A stretch of DNA of 64,000 nucleotides from Notamacropus eugenii (lineage: Eukaryota > Chordata > Mammalia > Diprotodontia > Macropodidae), in assembly GCF_028372415.1 (NCBI RefSeq), contig NC_092874.1, forward strand, positions 332,896,651 through 332,960,650, written 5' to 3'. The position numbers and the translations under genes were made by a program. Of this stretch, positions 20,401 through 35,400 are shown one piece after another (within the stretch, counting starts at the first letter, position 1; each line of letters begins with the position of its first letter). The notes under the pieces were generated by a model that saw only the letters and a list, made by a program, of their open reading frames with translations, was not told the origin of the DNA and searched no databases.

Positions 20401-23400
20401 CCTCCTGAGGGAGCATCAAACTATCCTTTTATTCAAGTTTTCCATCCCTGCCTCACAATTTTCACTACTCCAGCCCATGCCCCCTAATGCTGCCAAAGCA
20501 ATTTTCCTCAAGCTATCTGACAAGGCCACTCCCCAACTCCATAAACTCCCTATTAGCTTTAGAATATAATAAAAACTCCTCCCTTTATCTTTCTATATCC
20601 TTCACAGCTTGGCCCTAATCTATTTCTCTGGCTTCACTGTGTATCCCTCCTCTCTCTGCACTGACCTTCTCTTCTCCCACACAGTACTTATTCCATCTCC
20701 AGTCTCCAGGCCTTTGCATTCCTTTCTCACCCATCTTTTTGAATTTCCCTTTTCCTCCAAGACGCAGCTCATGCACTGCTATCTCCATGAAGTGTTTCCT
20801 GATCTTCCCAACTACTGGTGCCCTTTTCCAGCAACCTTGTACTTATCTGTACGAACTTACGTATGTGCTTGTCTCTCTCCCTCAGGCGATCGTAAGCTCC
20901 TTATGAACAGCGATTGGTTCATTTTTACATATGGATTTCCAGCCATACAAGAGGCACTTAATAAATGCTTGTTGACCAAGACATATTTAAATGAAAAGAC
21001 TGGCAGATGTGGTGGGCAGGTCCCCTAGAGTGGCTTCCAGGTGGGGTAGCCCTTTACTGCATTCTCTTGCACACAGCATCCCACTGTCTGGCAGGTGACA
21101 GGAAAGCCCATCTGATACCAGAGAAACATCTGATAACAGCAGACTGTGCAGTTTCAAACTGCTACTATTTCCCCAGACATTTATTCATATTTGGGATAAT
21201 TCAGCTCCACCAAGTGAAGCAAAGACTCTCAGAACTTAGAACTTTCATTGAGGAAGGCTACCACGCAAAAGCAAATCTTCTCTTTCTGAAAGAACTATTG
21301 AAAACCTTAAAATTATTCTAGTTTCCTCTACAACTCAGAATAGGAAAGTAAGATGCAACATACCTCACTGCAGTGATAACAACGTTGCGCTTTGGTTCAC
21401 TGTCATAACTCACGCTCTCGATACCATAAATTTGGGCCAGTTCATAGATGAGCTTCCGATGGTCTCTGTTCATAGGAGGGTAGCAATGACTCTTCTTAAT
21501 ATTCTTCCCCTGGGTTAGAGGGAAGAGACACAAGATAAACTAAGTCACTCAGAAATTAGAAAACTCTTCATGTAACTCCTAATACAAATAACACCTTTGA
21601 CTTAGCTTTCAGTCAGGTACCTAGAGTTCGCTAAGAAATCTAGATTACATAACTGATTTTAACATCAGGAGCTAAAAACTACATGTACAAAACTGTGTTT
21701 TGCCTTTTGATGCATAGGTCCTCTATTATACATTTTTAACTGCAGCTTTCAGCTCACACTTCAGCTGGAGAGCAGGACTTGCTTCATTCTCTGTACTTGT
21801 ATCCCCAGGGCTCAGCACAGCGCTCGACACACAGCAGACACTTAATGAATGTTTGCTGATTGAATGTCACCGTTCTGTGCTGTCTACAAACGTATCTTTC
21901 CCTATTTCCACTTCTTTTTTACAAAACTGTTCCACCAACTCCAATGCAGATGAGACTGATTTCTTGCGTTATAAGTTGAGTTTTTGGCATTGGTTCAGAT
22001 CTTTGCTACCAACCTTATTTACAGCTTCCACAAGGGCTTTCATTTCCTTCTCAACGTCACTGACAAATTTTAAGTCTTTCCTGTAATTAAAAATTATTTT
22101 AATTATCTTATCCATGAACTTTTTCTAGCAAAATTGATTTTATTTAATATAACCTTCCCACCCCTGGCCAACAAATATGAAAAGGACAAAAGGAAGGAAA
22201 ACTAAAGGAGAAAAGCTGTCAGATACCTGAGAACTGCTGGAGATAGGAGAAGGGCAGAATGCAAGGCAGAAAAAAGGAAGGGCAAGGAGGGAACAAAGGC
22301 CCACTGAAGTGTAGACAGCTATGTAGGGAGGAATTTGAGGAAAGAACTATCTCTCCCATGGCCTTTTCTCAGCCCTTACTGTTATCCTGAGTCAATAGCT
22401 CCCTGGTGACATGATTTTTAGAAAAAACAGAAGGCAGGGGGGCAGACCCAAGATGGTGGATTACAGGCAACTCAGCTGAACTCTCAACATTATCTTCCAA
22501 ACAACTTTAAAATAATACCTCAAATAAAATTTTGGAGCAAGTGTAAGAAAACTTAGGTCAGCAGAAGTTTTTAACACCAGAGTGAGAGCCTATCTGGAGC
22601 CCATACGTGCTATCACCACAACAGCTGATAGAGCAGCAGCATCTTCAGGAGCTCGGTCAGAAAGAGATTACAGTGGACTCTTTGCTAGCACTGGGTACAG
22701 CTGTCACTCACTGGCAACTCTACTGCCTATACGTAGTTCTGGGTAGCAGTTGCAGGGCAGAGAGGGTCAGTCACAAGAGAGCAGGGGACCTGGTTGCAGC
22801 ACTAGCACTTGTGGCTGCAGGAAGCCAGGGTCCCTTCCTGAGTAAAGACCAGAGAGCAGACCAGGAGGTCAGGGATCATACCTCTCCCCAGATCACACCA
22901 CTTTGGAAGCAACAAAAACAACTGCCTCTGAAATCATTAGCACAAAAAAGACAGAAGCTTGGGACAGTGCCTCCCCACCCCTAAGTAAGCTGGACCCAAC
23001 TTGAACATAAGTTCAAAGTTAGGAAACAGACTGGAAAAATGAGCAAACAAAAAAAAAGCTACTACAGCAGCAGGGAAGAACAAGACATAAACTCAGAAAA
23101 GGAGAATTATGTGAAAACAGTTACAAATAAAGCCTCAAAGAAAACTGCTTGATTGCACCAATAAGAATTCCTGGAAGAATTGAAGAAAGATAAAAGTGAT
23201 AGAGGAAAAATTGGGAAAAGAAATGAGAGTGATGCAAGAAAATTATAAAAAGAAAATTAACAGCTTTGTAAAAGAGGCACAAAAGAGTGCTGAAGAAAAG
23301 AACACCTTAAGAAAGAGAATTCATCTAATGGTAAAAGAGGCACAACAATTCACTGAAAAAAAAGAACTTAAAAAACAGAATTGGTCAAATGGAAGAAGAG

Positions 23401-26400
23401 GTACAAAAGCTCACCAAAGATAATAATTCCTCAAAAATCAAAATTGAGCAAGTGGCAGTTAATGACTCTGAAACATCAAGAAACAACAAAACAAAGTCAA
23501 AAGAATGAGAAATACAAGAAAATGTGAAATATCTCACTGGAAAAACTACTGACCTGGAAAACAGCTCAAGGAGAAATAATTTAAAAATTACTGGACTATC
23601 TGAAAGCCATGATCAAAGAACTTAAACAGTATATTTCAAGAAATTATCAAGGAAAACTGCCCTGATATCTTAGGTCCAGAGGGTAAAATAGAAACTGAAA
23701 GAATACAATGATCATCCCCTTAATGATACAGTAAAATGAAAACTCCCAGGGATATTAGAGCCAAATCCCTGAGCTCCCAGGTTAAAAAGAAAATGACTTC
23801 AAGTAGGCAGAAAGAAACAACTGAAATATGGTGGAGCCACAGTCAAAAGCACACAAAAGTTCATGTTGGTGAGTTAAGCTTACACCTTAAAGGAGCAGAG
23901 GGCTTGGAATGTGATGTTCTAGAAGCAAAGGAGCTAGTATTACAACCAAGAATAACCTACCCAGCAAAACTGAGCATAGTCCTTCAGAGGGTAAAACAGA
24001 TATTTAATGAAGTAGAGGACTTTCCAGCATTCCTGATGAAAAGACCAAATCTGACATTCAAACACAAGTCTCAAGAGAAGTATAAAAAGGTATAAATGAA
24101 AGAATAATTGTAAGTGTTACAATAATGTTGAACTTTTACATTCCTTCCTGTATGGGAAGATGACACATGTAATCCCCAAGGCCTTCATCATTATTAGGGC
24201 AGTTAAAAGGAGTCTACATAGACAGTGGGTATCAAAGTCGATTACGTTGCAATGATCTCCAAAAACAACGAAGGGGTGAGAAAGAGGGCTGTACTAGGAA
24301 AAGGGGGGAAAGAGAGAAAGAATGGGAAAAATTTTCTCAAATAAAAGAGCTAACAAGGAAGAGCTTTTACAGTGGAGGGGAAAATGGTGGCTGTGGGCAA
24401 CTCTTGAAGCTCGCTCTCAATGGAACTGGGTTCAAAGACAGAAGAGTATATAAACAGACTCAGTTGTGTACAGAAATATGAGAGGAAGAGAAGTAGAGAA
24501 CAGAAAGGGGGAGGGGGGAAATGACAAAAAGAAGGAAAGATTAACAAAGGCAGTGGCTAGAAGCAAAACAGACTTTTGAGGAGGGACAGGATAAAAAGAG
24601 AGACAGGAGAAGAAACAGAAGAAAATGGAATGGAGAGAAACACAGTTAACAGTCATAACTATACAGGGTGAATGGTATGAACTCATCCACAAAAGGGGAT
24701 TGGACAGCAGAATGGATTAAAAACCAGAATCCAGACTACGTTGTTTACAAGAGAGATACGTGAAACACAAAGACAAACACACAATCAAACTAAGGGGCTG
24801 GAGCACTCATATTTTTCAGCTGAACTAAAAAAAACTAAAAAAGGCAGGGGTGACAACCATGTCTTTAACAAAGCAAAAACAAAAATCAACCTAAAAGCGT
24901 AATCAAGGAAATTACATTTTGGTGAAAGGTACCACAGACAATGAAATAATATCAAAAACTTTTCAGCAAGTTTCTCTGATAAAGGCTTCATTTCTCAAAT
25001 GTACACTGAGTAAAGAACTGAGTCAAATTTTTAAAAGAGCCATTCCCTAGTAGATAAATGGTCAAAGAATATAAACAAGCAGTTTTCAGAAGAAGAAAGC
25101 AAACTATCTATAGTCACATGACAAAATGCTCTAAATTACTACTGATTAGAGAAAGGAAAATTAAAACAACTCTAAGATACCTCAGACCTATGAGACTGAT
25201 TATCATGACAGAAGAGGAAAATGACAAATGCTGGAGGGGAGATAGAAAAAGTGGGACACTGAAGTACTGCTGGTAGAGTTGTAAACTGGTCCAACCATTC
25301 TGGAGAACAATCTGGAACTATGCCCAGAGGCCTATAAAACTGTGCATACCCTTTACTCAGCAATACCACTATTAGGATTGTACCCCAAAAAGATCAAAGA
25401 AAAGAGAAAATGATCTATTTGTACAAAAACATTTAAAGTAGCTCTTTGTGTGGTGGCAAAAAACTCGAAATTGAGGGGATGCTCATCAACTAAGGAACGG
25501 CTGAGCAAGTTGTGGTACGTGAGACTGTGATGGAATACTACAGTAGTATAAGAAATACGATGACTGTTTCAGAAAAACCTGGGAAGATTTATATGAACTC
25601 AGGCAAAGTGAAATGAGAAAAACCAGGAGAACACTGTACACAGTAACAACAATATTGTAAGGATACTCAACTGTGAAAGACTTATCTATACTGATCAAGA
25701 CAATGATCCACAGGACCCATGATGATGCTATCTGCCTCCAGAGAGAGAACTAAGGAACTCTAGATGCAGACTGAAGATACTTGTTTTTTATTTTATTTTT
25801 ATTGTTCTATTTAGTTTGTGTTTACTTTTGCAACATGGCTAACATGGAAATAGAGTTTGTATGACCTCACATGTATGACTGAAATAAAAATGCCTGCCTT
25901 CTCAAAGAGGGGAACAAGCATCAAGAAAGGGAGAAAATTTGGAAGCCAAAATTTTAAAAAGTGATTGCTAAAAAATTTTTATATATAATTGGGAAATATT
26001 TAAAGAAATAAAAAAATGATTTATTAAAAATAAATGAAAATCAAAAAAGTTTCTCTATAGATAGTGAGGTCCTCCTGACATCCTGCTGATCGCACAAGCC
26101 CTATAATTCTAGAGACGCCTAAATTAGATCTAAAATCACTGTAGAGTTCAGCCTAATAATCCAAAAAGGGGGAAAAAACCCCAGGTGAATAAAGAATGTT
26201 TATTGTGTAAACTATATTATGCAGTTAGACGGACAGACCACTGAATGACCCATTAGTATATATCTAACAGATAGACAATGTGGATGGAAAAAACTGGGCC
26301 CAGAGTGAAAAAGGAGGTTGAACTGCATTTAGGAAATTGCAGAGTAGTTCTGATAACCCCAAGCTTCTTCCAGAAAAAAACAAAATCATCTTTTTAAAAC

Positions 26401-29400
26401 ACCAAATATCCTTCAAATTCCTTGACAACCTAATGAAGAATAAAAATCATGGATCACCGAAAGGGTGGTAAGATGTACCATGGGTGTTAACAGGCTGCAG
26501 CACATTACCCAAAATGAAATGCCTGAAAGAAATCCAAAGACATCTATGATCAATGGCGGGAGAGTCTGTGTATTTCACCGATGCCAATCTTAAAATTAAG
26601 AGACGTAGAGAAAATCTCCAGCAAACTGAATATATTCTTTGTGGAGGATTCACAGACAAGAGTGGCAAAAATGAGAAGGTATGGTCAGGTTGCAAAATGA
26701 ACTTCTGAAGGAAGTCTCTGTAATTACAGATACTAACTTATTTAAGTAAGTAAGCAGCTAACAATTCACTAGTTTATAAACATCTATATGTATATGTCAG
26801 TATGATCTGAGAACGCCAACAGCAACATCCCAACACACCTATCGTTCTAAGAGTGCCCTCACTTCTCATCCTGGTGGCGCTTCTATTCCAGTCCAGGTTT
26901 TTCTTGCCAGGGAATAATCTCACTATTTCCCCACCTAGGTGAACCACCTCCAGGCTTCCTTTCTGAACTAGGCAGGGTCACCATCCCTCTACAGTGCTCT
27001 TTACAAGATCATAAAATACAGTTTCTTCACCAGCTTTTTCTTTGCCATTTGAAAGCGCCCCAACCAAGTTTTGGGAATCTCTCTGTTCTCTAGTCTCTAG
27101 TTTAGCTCTTACAACTTAACTGAGACCAAGAGACAAAGCTTAATTAGTTCCAATTTCTTCACAATTTCCTGAACAATTTTAAGACAGTGAAAAATATTTG
27201 TAAAACAACAGAATTTATGACAGAAAATTAAACAGAATTTTTATTAGTATCTTCCCAAATCATCCTAAATTCTAAATGATTTAATAGTTCTACCATTCTT
27301 CAAAGTACTTGCCCCAAAGCATAAGAAGTCACCTACCGAGCGTCCTCTTTTAGGCTATCGCTGTATCTTGACCCAGACCGTACATTAAACGGGTCAGAAC
27401 TTTCACTGATATTGAGAGCCTCTGCTAGTCTCCTGAAATTAAGAAAGGGGCAAATTAAATAACTGGTTTATCAGAGATAAGGGAAAACAAAATTAGTACA
27501 GTACAGGACAAATACTAAATGGGGATTAATTGGCTTTTTTTGCAAATATAGATGAAAAATGCAGAGCAAAGTTTAAGCTAAATATGAATTATTTATTTAG
27601 CTTAAAAGAGAAAACTTAGGAAGTAACAAAATTGGAATTGGTTACCAGGTCTTTATTTTCACTGAGAGGCAATGAGTTTAATTAAATTCCAATGAAGTGC
27701 TTTAATAAGGGTACCTTTGCAGTGAAGGGTATTAAATAATGTCTAAGACTGAGAGAAACTTAAACAATGGTAAATAAATAACTAAGGTAAATTTAAGTAG
27801 ATTCAAAATGGAAATCTAATTGAAATTTATAATGTTTTACCTAGGGTAAATTTTCATTTTACTATTACAATAAGTTTATGTTTTCATGATTATATATTCT
27901 CTCTACTGCTTGTCTGAATATTTCCCAAGCCTTTTTAAAATATAAAGCTAATAACTTCCAGTGATGTCAGCTGTTTTCCTGGATGGCACTACTACTGAAC
28001 TTAAAAATTAAGTTTGGTTTTTTTTTTTTACTTGAAAAAGGATTAATCCAAGTGAAATTCACCACAAAATATGCTTATAATTTGAGAATGGTTATTTATC
28101 ATTACTGTACCCTCTGAGGAACATTTAATTATACACTGGGGAAGGTGGATCACAAGACATAGTGTAAAATAGGCCTTCACAACATGCAGCCCATAGGCTG
28201 TATATTGTGCACGCCTGGTGTAGAAGTATGCTGCAAAATCAGTTATCATCTTTATCAATAACCTCTCAGATGGAATCAGTAAGAGTACTGGTCTGAAATT
28301 ACTGTGCTGTGGGAAGCTGGATTACATTGACAGTATATCATCACATTTATAAAGTCTCCTTAGTTATTGCTTATTCTAATACACACAGTTCATCAATGTA
28401 TCTGTTGTAGCCCCTATGATGTCTGGCATAGTGTTAAACATCTAAGTAGTTGCTGAATAAAATACTTGATGATTTGACAAATAACTATTTTCTTTAAAGA
28501 GTTGATAGGATCTAAAATGGGAAAGATGATCTAGTCTGCCCCCTCTCCCCACTTTACAGATTTTAAAAAGTTAGTTCCATAAAACCTAACTTTAAGTGGA
28601 TAAGACACAGAACTTACCTTTTCCTTTCTAGGGCTAAACATTCTTCATCACAATGAAGCCTTGATCAGTAAATGAAAAAGAAAAACAGAATAAATGCTTC
28701 TCAGCATACTTTTAGCATGAAATCAAAAAACAGCGCAAAGCACACATAATTTAATACATAGCTATTAAACATTGGAGCATAGTCACAAAGTTCAAGTCTT
28801 TATTCCAACCATGAAGTGTGCTGACAGCATATTTTTGAAAAATAGAATTCAAGAAATCTGTTGCAAAAGAAGATTTATTAAAAATAGTAATATTGTTTTT
28901 CTTAAGGGCTGATTCTTTTAAGGCACTGATTAATTTGACTTCCAACAACTAAGTATGTCCTGGTGGCACCTTCGATATGCTATGCATAGCAAAATCCTGG
29001 GCCAGCAAGGTACAGCCTCCCCTTTCATGGTGCAACCCAGGGATCCAGACCCTTCACTTAACAGCAGGCTAGAGAAGCCAGTTTACTCTGCCTCCTTTGA
29101 TAAGTCAAGGTAGCAGGGCATGTCAAAGGAGTGGAATTCATTTGTCTGGTCGTCAGAGGGAAGGGAAGGAGTATGGTCAGCTTGAGAAAAAATTTCTCAG
29201 GAGAAATTTCTCTCTGGTTATTTCCTACCTTCCCTTGCCCAAGTGTTCAATGCTCAAATGTAACCCAAAGTCCCCAATCATAGCATCCCATCAAAACTAT
29301 TCCTTCACATTTACTGTACCACATGTTTTGAAATTACATTCTTTTTCATCCACCAAAATTCTCATTTCCTTAATGTGACACCAATCCCATAAAGTGATAT

Positions 29401-32400
29401 AGAGGGAAAATAATCTGATCGAAAAGCCAAAGAAGAGGAAAAGCACCTAGGGGCGTTCATCTAATGTATCTGTTTCATAATTATTGGACAATTAAAGCTA
29501 TTTTCTGTTTTTGAAAATTATTTGAGAATTGCTATCTCTACCTGTACATTTTATTTCCCTTAAAAAAATTACCTGGTTTGGTGAATTTCTTTCTTAGTAA
29601 TCAACTTGCTGATCTCCACTGAGTCTCCGAGCTGTAAGTCAGTTATTTTAGTGGCCATAGAAATAGCAGCGATCCTAAGAAGAATGGAAAAAGTATTAAA
29701 TGGGACTCAAAGTATTTGATCAAATCTAATGACTTCAGAAAAAGTTTTCCAAGCACAACCACTTCAACAGTTTATTTAATTAGGCCCAGACTCACGATTA
29801 CATTGATAGAGAAAACTTCTAACAAGAAGTTGTACCCAGCCCTGGTGCGTCCGAGGCAGTACCTGAACGCAGGCCTTCCTCGGCCAGCTCTCCGCTCCCT
29901 AAGCCACGCTGCGTCTCTTCAATGATTTACATCCTCTTACGATCCCTTATCACTGAACACCAATCTCACTTTTAAGTGAAACAATACAGCAAAAAGCTGC
30001 CAAGTCTGCCAGGTGGCAAATCGAAAACAAATAGATCAAACCAGGCCTAAAAACAGACTCATGATGGAAGAGGCAAATCTCACTTGACCAAAAGGCAAAC
30101 TCAGAACTCCTGTCATTCCAACTTTATGATCCCTAGCTCTGCAGTCTTTAGATCCCAAGATCCCCAGAAAAAAAAGTCTAGGTATCATAAACAAGGACAG
30201 AATTTGGTATGGAGTCCTGGGGACCCAAGAGATGAAATATCTAAGAAGCCTGGGGATTTTGGTTCTGCCACTGTGCAGAATGAAATGGGCTAGGGTAGGA
30301 AGTTTTCTGGGTGCACATGCCTAACATGACCTTCACTAATAAAGTCATGCCAAACTATTTCCTTTTTCTTCTTTATTTCCTATTTTTATAAGATTGAAGA
30401 CTTGTCCTTCACTAAAGTTAATCCTTTATGCTTTATTGCTGTATGCAGGTGATCTTGGGTTCTCAAGGGCTATGCCAAATGAGTACAAACTCTGCCAAGC
30501 TAGGAAAGTTCCAACTATAGCCCTGTAAGTAGTGTGTTATGTAGATCAAGCTAAGTGCAGAGAGTTTCAGCACCATACAGTTATACACTAGATAATAAAT
30601 TTCTCTGGCCTTAGAAATTCACCAAGATTGTCTATTAAGGAAAGGGTATTGGTGGAGACAAGATAGTGCAGTAACAGGAAGCAGGGCAGCAAGGAACTCC
30701 TCATCTAAAACTCCTCTAAACAAATCTAGAAAATGCCCCAGTATGAATCCTCACACAGAAATTCAAGAAAAGGGGACAGTGAGTCATTTCCAGTTCAGGT
30801 CAACATAGAGACATGGAGATTTGTGGACATTTGGGAACAGGGACTGATACAGAGCAGGCAATGTGCAAAATGCATTGGTGCCCATAAAGAGGCTGTGAAC
30901 CAGGGAAAGAAATGATCCCAGACTTAACTAAAGACCTAGAAGTGAAGTACCTATCAACTGGGAAATGGTTGAGTAAGTTATGTATACGAATGTGATGGAA
31001 TATGATTGTGCTGCAAGAAATAATAACAGGGATAGTTTCAGAGAAACCTGAGGAAGACCTACATGAAATGGCACCGAGTGAAGACAGCAGAGCCAGGAGA
31101 ATACATTACACAAAGACAAACAATGCTGAGCTCCAATCAGTGATAACCAGCCACAGTTCCAGAAGACTACTGATGAAACATGGCCACCATCTCCTGATGG
31201 GGAAGTGAAGGACTCAAGAACACAGAATGAGGCACACACGTTTGTAACAAGGCTTTTGTTTTTTCTTCATTCTCAACGGTAAATGGATTGAGAGAAGGGG
31301 TGGAGGGAGGAGGGAAGGTGGATTTTTGCTCATTAAAAAAAATAAGACATTTTTTAAAAGAGCATCCATGTTGATGAAATAATGGATCCTTGAAGTGTTG
31401 AATAAATATAGTTTAGTAAATCAGGGGAATGTTGTCTCTCCACTGAATCTTGATTTCAACAAGTTATTTAACATAGTTTCCCATGATACAATGAACAAAA
31501 TGAAGAGAGAAGAGATGATTATACACTTAGAGAGATTTGCAGATGTCTGAATAACCACGAACAAAGAATGCTGACTAATGATTCAATGTTATTCCACGGG
31601 AAGGACAAGAGGACATGCTGCCAGGCTCCGTTCTTACTCTTTCCTATTCAAACTTTTATTTTTTTTAAATCAATAACTTGGATGGATCTTGAAGATATGT
31701 TCCTCAAAACTGCATATGATACCAAGCTAGAAAGAAAGGCTAATATGATGAATAAAATCATTAAGGCCAGATCTAGGAAGAGGGAAATCAAAAGTAAAGT
31801 CTTCTAGTTAACTGGCTTCACACAGCAGACTACACTTGTACAGTGCTTTAAGCTTCGCAATGTGCTTTACATGTGTTCTCACTGGATCTTCACAACAACC
31901 TTCTGACATAGATGCTATTATTATCCACATTTTACAGATGAGGAAATCGAGGCCAAGAGGTGAAGCAACTTGTGCAGGATCACATGACTAGTTAGGATTT
32001 GAACTCAGGTCTTCCTGATTCATGCAGAAGTGGCATGGGACACTCTCCAGAGGGCAGAGGAAGGATCAGGAAATGGCAAACATTTCTAACAAATACAGTT
32101 GTGAAACAATGAACTGAATTACTTTGTGAGGTAGTGAGCATACTAGACGCTGACAAACTAGGACATCCATTCTGTCTCTGGCAGATATCAGATTTCAATC
32201 TCCACTGCTGTCAGCCCAGGAAAAACACATTTCTGAGTCCTGGCCTTTCTCCACTCCCAATCTATCAGTAAATCTTTCTCCTTTGTGATCTATCACAGTA
32301 CAAATCATATTCAAGAGCTAGAGTAAAATTTAACTTAGAGGGAATTTCAGGGTGTAAACCATATATAGTAAAACCTCTATTATATTATCTTCTTCATATC

Positions 32401-35400
32401 CCCAGCACTTAGCATGGTGTCTGGCACAAAATAAGTGCACGACAAATGTTTACTGACTATTATTCCAGTATCACCATGGACTAAAGTATTCTATTTGAAT
32501 CACCTTTGACTGAGGAGTGAACCCTTCACACTCTACAATATTTTTTCACTTTTAAAATTGGAATTCTAAAATATAAAATACAATTCTCTAAAGTTCTACT
32601 GCTTATGTTTAATATCACCGAAATGGTTCCATTTTATTACTATAAATATTACTGTACTGGACTGTCCCATAGATACAGATAACACAGAAAATAGGGCAAT
32701 GACTCTAGTAAGCAGCTGTGAAACTTGCTTTTAAAAAAAAAAAGTCCCTATCAGGTTGCCTGGAGTTTGGTTGCCTCTTTCTCATAAAAATGGAATGAAA
32801 GATGTGCAGCTATTGACCTATATTGCCTTTATGCAAAATTAATGAACCAAGAGCCAAAGCAGCCTGAACTCAAGTGGTTTTCTTGTCCTACAGAAAATAA
32901 TCTTCATGGTTGCCATGAGTGAGTATCAAAAACTCTCTAAACATTATTTAATTATTGTATCACAAACATAATGGACCATAGGAATCTCTTTTGTTGAACT
33001 ATTAAGAATCAACTGATCTCTCTCCATTCTCTGAACTTACTTTTTACTATCAGCATTTGATTACAAAGTGCCTCAGATTACTCTCTAATTATTTCAAGGG
33101 TATTTATTAGTTTTGTTTCCCTGACCAGTCTGAGTTCCACCCTCACTTAACCTTCTTTGCATCCCCCATACTCTAGCCTTCACTAACATAGGGTGATGCA
33201 CACACTAGGCACTTAATTACAAGATAAATGAAGGTCTACAAGACGAGGCTTAATTTTACCTCCAGCATAATTCAGTGCAAAGAACACCAGCCAAAATGTT
33301 GGTGTCTACTGTTAGATCTTTCGAAGCCTTATCCGTCACTCTTCATGCCTGTCTCACTCATCTCTCCAGCTCTGCTCTAGAATTTCACTTTGATCATCTC
33401 TATTTTCCATGCCTGGAGGCTTGTAAAGCCTAAGAGAAAATGAAGGTCTCCTTCTCTTCACTCGTGGCTAGTTGGGGTTTTCATAATGGAGGTGACCATG
33501 GGAGTGAAGTCCAAAAGCTGAAGTCTCAATGCTACCTCTACCGCCAAAGCGCAGTGGGATTTTAAAGTCATTTTCTCTGTCTACCCTTCACTCTCATCTG
33601 TAAAGTGGGATCTTATGAACTTTTTCAGTGTTATGAAAAAATGAAATGAGAGAAACCACTTTGCAAACTGAGAAGTATTATTCAGATTGTGACAATTTGG
33701 GGAGAAGGGAAAGCTGGACAGCACCAACCTCTGATAGGTACTAGACGCCTCAGAGCAAACCATGGTCTCTTTTCTTCTTCCACATTCACACTGTAGCTCC
33801 ACCTACAATTATATCACAATTCATCAGTTGTCAGCACACACAGCCACAGGGGACATCAGCACAGCCTCAACACTACGCAATCCCAGTGTCTCCAGCTTAG
33901 CTTTTCAGGACATCACATCTGTCATTTTTTAACACATTCTTGAGCTTCAGTTTCTTCATTTGCAACATGGAGACAATGATTTTAAGGATTTTGAGTTCCT
34001 AGAAGATTTAAAATTGCTTTAAAAATAACTGGATTGAGAAAGTCCACTTGGTATAAAATTTCAACATTAGTTCAGTCCACATAAGTAAATGAGACTCCCT
34101 CAATAAATATTTATCGAGTGATTCCCAACACTGTGGGATGGACCACGGAAAACACACAGAAGACTGATCCCCAACATCTGATTGGTAAGAGAAAATGAGT
34201 AAATGTAAACAAATCAATCAATAAGCATTAAGCACCTACTATGTGCCAACACACTCTTCTAGGTATCTGGGGAGACCAAAACTAAAATGAAACTCTCTCT
34301 GCCCACAAAGAGCTTACAATCTATCATGGGAAACAAAATGTACAGAGACTAGCAAATTCAAAGTACAAATAATACAAATGCAACTTAATTTCAGCATGGG
34401 TGGCCCTTGTAGCTACAAACTTGCCTGCTCTTTTAGTAGAATGTGGGCTTGAGAGGGAAACATGTACAAATATGAAGTAGACATGTGAGGAGTACATTCC
34501 GGAAATGGGGACAGGCTGTGCAATGGCACAAGGACAGGCTACGGAATATCATAAATGAAGAACAACAGGGTCAGTGTGAGAAGGCACAAATGTGCAATAA
34601 ATCTGGAAATCTAGGCTGTAGCCAAGTTGTGAAAGACATGAAATATCAACAAATAGTTTGTATTTGATCCTTGAGGCAAGAGGGAACAAGGGAGTGACAT
34701 TCTCACACTCGGGCATTTGGCAGATGTGTGGAGGCTAGATGGATGAGAACAGCCACAGCTTCGGAGGAAACGGCAATACTTCAGAAGGAGAGAAGGGGCT
34801 GAATGTGAGATAATACAGAAGTAGAACTGGCAAGATTTAACCAATGATTAGCTATGTGGCATGAGGGACCGTGACAGGGAGACAGAGGTGACTCAGAGGA
34901 TACAGGCAGGAATTAACTGTAAGGATGGTGGTGTATCTGACAGTACAGAAAGATTTGGAAGATGGGATAAATAGCATAGAAGGAGGGAGTCTGACATAGC
35001 AGAAAAAGCAATGGGAGCAAGAAAGCTGAATTCCAACTGAAAGCTTGCCACCAACTGGCTGGGAATCCTTGGGCAAATAATTTGGCCTCTCTGGGCCTCA
35101 GTTTCTTCATCTATAAAATGAAGAAATTGGACTTTATGATACTTAAGGTCTGCTCCAACACTTCACACTTAAGTACAGGATAAAGGTAGATAAATAGATT
35201 AGGGAAGACTCTGAAAGCCAGGAAGAAGGGTTGGAACTTGATACTGAGGTTCTTGGGCAGAGGAGTAATCAGATGAAAACAGGAGGAGACACAGCAAGCA
35301 GTTAGACAGCTACGAATGTCACAGGGAGGGAAGGAGCTGAGCATTACAGCCTAGATTAGGGTAATGATGTTAGCAGGAAAGGAAAGGGCGAATTGAGAAC

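Noticed and set aside
23196-24095. Lysine/glutamate-rich frames that look like a coiled-coil gene
   Set aside because: They lie in order inside an L1 between its 5' start and ORF2 remnants, so they are ORF1 debris, not a host gene.
26290-26700. Possible LINE fragment or exon
   Set aside because: No motif could be aligned in any frame; left unassigned.
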